Below are positions 21,075 through 23,759 of a stretch of DNA of 23,759 bases, one piece after another. This DNA comes from Collinsella sp. (GTDB lineage: Bacteria > Actinomycetota > Coriobacteriia > Coriobacteriales > Coriobacteriaceae): NCBI GenBank assembly GCA_031294825.1, contig JAUMPM010000035.1:1-23759 (forward strand), read 5' to 3'. The notes beneath the pieces are model-generated. The model had not been told where the DNA came from and made no database searches. It worked only from the letters and a program-made list of their open reading frames with translations. The stretch's first letter is position 1; each line of letters begins with the position of its first letter. Both the position numbers and the translations under genes were made by a program.

Positions 21075-22967
21075 ATGGAGATGGATGACAACAAGCGTAG
21101 ACGGAATATGATCCTCTACGTGCTCATCGCCTTCGTCGTCTACCTCGTGCTCTCGACCGTTCTGTTCCCCAACATCGGTCACACGCAGCAGATTACGAAG
21201 ACCGACTACTCGACGTTTGTCAAAGCGCTCGATAAGAAGAGCGTCGACAAGGTCGAGTACAACACGGACGATTACACCATTTATTACACCAAGAAGGGCG
21301 AGGACGAGAACATCGCCTATAAGACGACCGGTGTGCCGAATGATGCGGGCTTTACTGATCGCGTGCTTGAGTCTGGCGCTTCGCTGGAGTCGGTCGTTCC
21401 CGATAAAAACTCGGGTTTGATGACCTACTACCTGCTCACCCTCATTCTTCCCATGGCGATTTTCTTCCTGATCGGCTGGTGGCTCAACCGCCGCATGAAG
21501 AAGGCTATGGGCGATGACGGTCCGTCGATGAACTTTGGCGGCGGTGGCTTTGGCGGCGGTGGACTGGGTAAGTCCGGCGCGCGCGTGATCGCCTCCAAGG
21601 ACGTGGGCGTGACCTTTAAGGACGTTGCCGGCCAGGAAGAGGCCAAGGAATCCCTCAAGGAGGTCGTCGACTTTCTGGAGAAGCCGCAGCGCTACGAGGA
21701 GATCGGCGCCAAGCTGCCGCGCGGTGCTCTCCTTGTTGGCCCTCCGGGCACCGGTAAGACCCTGCTTGCCAAGGCTGTGGCCGGCGAGGCGGGCGTGCCG
21801 TTCTTTAGTATTTCTGGTTCTGAGTTCGTCGAGATGTTTGTCGGCCGCGGTGCCGCCAAGGTTCGCGATTTGTTTAAGCAGGCCAAGGAAAATGCCCCGT
21901 GTATCGTGTTCATCGACGAGATCGATACCATCGGCAAGAAGCGCGATGGCGGCGGCTTTAGTGGCAACGACGAGCGCGAGCAGACGCTCAACCAGCTGCT
22001 GACCGAGATGGACGGCTTCGATAACCACAAGGGTATTGTCGTTCTCGCTGCTACCAACCGTCCCGACAGCCTTGATCCGGCCCTGTTGCGCCCCGGCCGT
22101 TTTGACCGCCGTATCCCCGTTGAGCTGCCCGACCTGACCGGCCGTAAGAACATTCTTGAGTTGCATGCCAAGAGCGTGAAGACGCAGCCGCCGATCGACC
22201 TGACCGCGATTGCCCGCGCCACGCCCGGTGCCTCGGGCGCCGACCTGGCCAACATCATCAACGAGGGTGCCCTGCGTGCCGTTCGCGAGGGTCGCAAGCG
22301 CGCCACGCAGGACGATTTTGAGGAGTCGGTGGAGGTCGTCATCGCCGGTCAGCAGCGCAAGTCCACGGTGCTGTCCGACCACGAGAAGCAGGTCGTTTCT
22401 TATCACGAGATCGGCCATGCCATCGTTGCCGCTCGCCAGAAGGGCTCTGCGCCGGTCACCAAGATCACCATCGTGCCGCGCACGAGCGGTGCTCTGGGCT
22501 ACACCATGCAGGTCGAGGAGGATGAGCGCTTCCTGACCACGCGCCAGGAGGTGCTGGACAAGCTCGCCGTCTACTGTGGTGGCCGTGCCGCCGAGGAGCT
22601 TATCTTTGGCGAGATGACGACCGGCGCCGCCAACGATATCGAGCAGGCCACCAAGCTCGCCCGCAACATGGTGACGCGCTTTGGTATGTCCGATGAGTTT
22701 GGCATGATGGCGCTCGGTACCGTTCAGAATGCGTACCTCAACCAGGACACGTCGCTCACCTGCGCCCCCGGTACGGCCGAGCGCGTGGACGCGATTGTCG
22801 CCAAGCTGATCGAGGATGCGCACGACCGCGCCCTGCAGATCCTGAAGGAGAACAAGTTTAAGCTCCACGAGCTGGCTCGTTATCTGTACAAGAAGGAGAC
22901 GATCACGGGCGAGGAGTTCATGAATCTCCTCACGCGCGAGAATCCGCTGATGCCGAAGCAGCAGTAA
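21075..22967 (+). CDS. ftsH: ATP-dependent zinc metalloprotease FtsH
   Basis: A membrane-anchored AAA+ protease that degrades misfolded and regulatory membrane proteins. Numbering from ATG 21060: TM1 17-36, an extracytoplasmic domain 37-120, TM2 122-142, then a Gly-rich linker (159-170). Next are AAA Walker A GPPGTGKT (227-234), Walker B CIVFIDEID (281-289), the SRH region ATNRPDSLDPALLRPGRFDRR (331-351), zinc-binding HEIGH (449-453; most FtsH have HEAGH) and the third zinc-ligand region TGAANDIEQAT (521-531). An ATG at 21060 is five codons upstream, but GGAG (21062-21065) 9 bases before ATG 21075 favours the latter. The C-terminus ends soon after the protease domain, without a long tail. It is divergent from cobO and followed by a strong terminator. 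Confidence 0.95.
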   Translation: MEMDDNKRRRNMILYVLIAFVVYLVLSTVLFPNIGHTQQITKTDYSTFVKALDKKSVDKVEYNTDDYTIYYTKKGEDENIAYKTTGVPNDAGFTDRVLESGASLESVVPDKNSGLMTYYLLTLILPMAIFFLIGWWLNRRMKKAMGDDGPSMNFGGGGFGGGGLGKSGARVIASKDVGVTFKDVAGQEEAKESLKEVVDFLEKPQRYEEIGAKLPRGALLVGPPGTGKTLLAKAVAGEAGVPFFSISGSEFVEMFVGRGAAKVRDLFKQAKENAPCIVFIDEIDTIGKKRDGGGFSGNDEREQTLNQLLTEMDGFDNHKGIVVLAATNRPDSLDPALLRPGRFDRRIPVELPDLTGRKNILELHAKSVKTQPPIDLTAIARATPGASGADLANIINEGALRAVREGRKRATQDDFEESVEVVIAGQQRKSTVLSDHEKQVVSYHEIGHAIVAARQKGSAPVTKITIVPRTSGALGYTMQVEEDERFLTTRQEVLDKLAVYCGGRAAEELIFGEMTTGAANDIEQATKLARNMVTRFGMSDEFGMMALGTVQNAYLNQDTSLTCAPGTAERVDAIVAKLIEDAHDRALQILKENKFKLHELARYLYKKETITGEEFMNLLTRENPLMPKQQ

Positions 22968-22988
22968 TACTAGTTGCGCAGTGTCAAT

Positions 22989-23025
22989 CGCCCCATTTGA
23001 GTGCCCATCTCAAATGGGGCGTTTT
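22989..23025 (+). terminator. Strong intrinsic terminator after ftsH
   Basis: A perfect 13-bp stem, cgccccatttgag (22989-23001) with ctcaaatggggcg (23009-23021), and a 7-base loop is followed by TTTT. It ends only 4 bases before the ribosome site (GGGGAG, 23030-23035) of the DUF523 gene, so that gene must rely on read-through or an upstream promoter. Confidence 0.92.
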
Positions 23026-23043
23026 GCGTGGGGAGTGTTGTAT

Positions 23044-23535
23044 ATGAAGATCGTGGTGAGCGCCTGTTTAATGGGCGAGAGCTGCAAGTATAACGGGCTC
23101 GACAACTATCATCGAGAGCTGATCGAGGCTTGCGAGCGCACGGGGACCGAGGTCCTCTTGGTGTGCCCTGAGGTCTTTGGCGGCCTGCCCACGCCGCGCA
23201 AGCCGTCCGAGATTGTTAACGGCGAGGTCCGTACCTGCGAGGGCATCTCGGTTGATCGCGAATTTCGCCTGGGTGCCCAACGTGCGCTCGATATGTGCGA
23301 GCAGGCAGGCGGACCGGAAGAGATAGTCGCGTGCATCCTTCAGGACCGCAGCCCCTCGTGCGGCGCAGGTCGCATCTACGACGGCACCTTTAGTGGCACG
23401 CTCACCGCGGGCAACGGTGTTTTCGTCGACCTGCTGCTGCGTCACGGGTACCGCGTGATTCCGGCAAGCGAGTTTGACCCCAGCATGTTGGAACATTGTC
23501 CACAGCGCTCGAACCCAACACTTCCTCACGGGTGA
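23044..23535 (+). CDS. DUF523 domain-containing protein, C-terminus altered
   Basis: A 163-residue cytoplasmic protein of the DUF523 family, function unknown. Hallmarks: VVSACLMGESCKYNG (4-18), LLVCPEVFGGLPTPRKPSEI (38-57) and ILQDRSPSCG (98-107), with conserved Cys residues that suggest metal binding. The frame is open from 22981, but those codons lie in the ftsH terminator; ATG 23044 has GGGGAG 8 bases upstream and begins the family sequence. The last ~15 residues (after about 149) have no family character and are antisense to a serine-recombinase remnant, so the original C-terminus was probably replaced when a mobile element inserted or decayed. The core domain appears complete. Confidence 0.85.
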   Translation: MKIVVSACLMGESCKYNGLDNYHRELIEACERTGTEVLLVCPEVFGGLPTPRKPSEIVNGEVRTCEGISVDREFRLGAQRALDMCEQAGGPEEIVACILQDRSPSCGAGRIYDGTFSGTLTAGNGVFVDLLLRHGYRVIPASEFDPSMLEHCPQRSNPTLPHG

Positions 23536-23614
23536 CCGTTTTGGCATCATCCGTGAAGTTGATATTGAGTACGACCCGGTCATCAAAGACGTAGGCCGAG
23601 TTGACAGGCGCCGT
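23492..23614 (-). pseudogene. Remnant of a serine recombinase C-terminus
   Basis: On the minus strand about 41 codons read TAPVNSAYVFDDRVV, then LNINFTDDAKTVTREEVLG and SSAVDNV. The pattern (hydrophobic)-N-S-x-Y-V-(Y/F)-D-D-(K/R)-(hydrophobic)4-NF/Y-x-D is typical of the C-terminal end of large serine recombinases from integrative elements. Upstream (positions above 23614) the frame turns into Arg/Gly-rich non-protein-like sequence, so resolvase and recombinase domains are missing and the piece cannot be functional. It overlaps the 3' end of the DUF523 gene in antisense. The family assignment is from memory of the motif. Confidence 0.6.
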
Positions 23615-23759
23615 ACCCAGGCAGCCCCCTCCCCGCGGCTCTCGCGCAGGAACGCGTACACGGCCCTCCCGTCTCTTGCGCCCCTCCTGCCCCAAACCCT
23701 GCTAGGAACGAGTGCAGCAAACTGGAATTTTAAATTAGTCTTTGCAAATAACCTTTGAA
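23615..23759. other. Right-edge intergenic sequence
   Basis: Bases 23615 to about 23700 are GC-rich and arginine-rich in every open frame, without a protein motif. The last ~40 bases turn AT-rich (tttaaatt, ttgcaaataa). A plus-strand frame stays open to the edge but has no ribosome site or recognisable sequence. I see no gene here. Confidence 0.4.

Noticed and set aside
20670..22868. 732-codon open frame on the minus strand across ftsH and part of cobO
   Set aside because: It has no domain signal, crosses the ftsH-cobO intergenic region and runs into cobO in a shifted frame. FtsH on the plus strand has all its motifs.
22981..23043. N-terminal extension of the DUF523 gene from 22981
   Set aside because: These codons lie inside the ftsH terminator hairpin; a good ribosome site precedes ATG 23044, where the family sequence begins.
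23474..23758. Plus-strand open frame running to the right edge
   Set aside because: It overlaps the DUF523 gene in another frame, has no ribosome site and reads as Arg/Pro/Leu-rich sequence antisense to the recombinase remnant.
1..23759. CRISPR array, phage defence system or biosynthetic cluster
   Set aside because: No regularly spaced repeats, Cas-like, toxin-antitoxin or synthase genes were found; nearly all genes are conserved housekeeping functions.

Overview
The window looks like a chromosomal segment from a high-GC Gram-positive of the class Coriobacteriia (Actinomycetota), most likely Collinsella or a close relative. This is inferred from GC-rich codon use, strong AGGAGG-type ribosome binding sites, actinobacterial markers (a SepIVA-like DivIVA-family protein between coaD and the DUF177 gene) and gene order. 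No database search was possible, so the genus is a judgement.

Layout. Bases 1-350 hold no recognisable protein gene; they contain hairpin-forming GC-rich DNA and one long perfect hairpin. A tRNA-Asn(GTT) with its own promoter and terminator follows (386-497). From 654 to 15547 a nearly continuous plus-strand block of housekeeping genes reads: Asp23/Gls24 protein, fakA (DAK2), recG, rsmD, coaD, SepIVA-like protein, DUF177/YceD protein, rpmF, plsX, acpP, rnc, smc, ftsY, ffh. The outer frame (yloU-yloV-recG ... plsX-acpP-rnc-smc-ftsY-ffh) matches the Bacillus order. The inserted rsmD-coaD-sepIVA-yceD-rpmF piece resembles actinobacterial order. Functionally the block covers fatty-acid activation and phospholipid precursor supply (FakA, PlsX, AcpP), CoA synthesis, ribosome and rRNA maturation (RsmD, L32, RNase III), the SRP pathway (FtsY, Ffh) and chromosome or replication-fork maintenance (RecG, SMC).

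A bidirectional terminator separates ffh from a minus-strand gene (16432-15668). That gene fuses a DUF134 helix-turn-helix domain to a NifX/NifB-type metallocluster domain and ends in a tail of 12 His and 6 Cys. It has two matching 14-bp palindromes in its upstream region and a near-perfect internal ribosome binding site exactly at the domain junction. It is the least ordinary locus in the window. Divergent from it are thyA and folA, then a SpoU/TrmH-family RNA methyltransferase and a MATE efflux protein. The MATE gene converges on cobO (minus), and both stop codons sit in one symmetric inverted repeat. ftsH diverges from cobO and is followed by a strong terminator and a DUF523 gene.

The last ~260 bases contain a minus-strand remnant of a serine-recombinase C-terminus that overlaps the 3' end of the DUF523 gene, a trace of a former mobile element. 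No CRISPR array, complete insertion sequence, rRNA or origin was seen.
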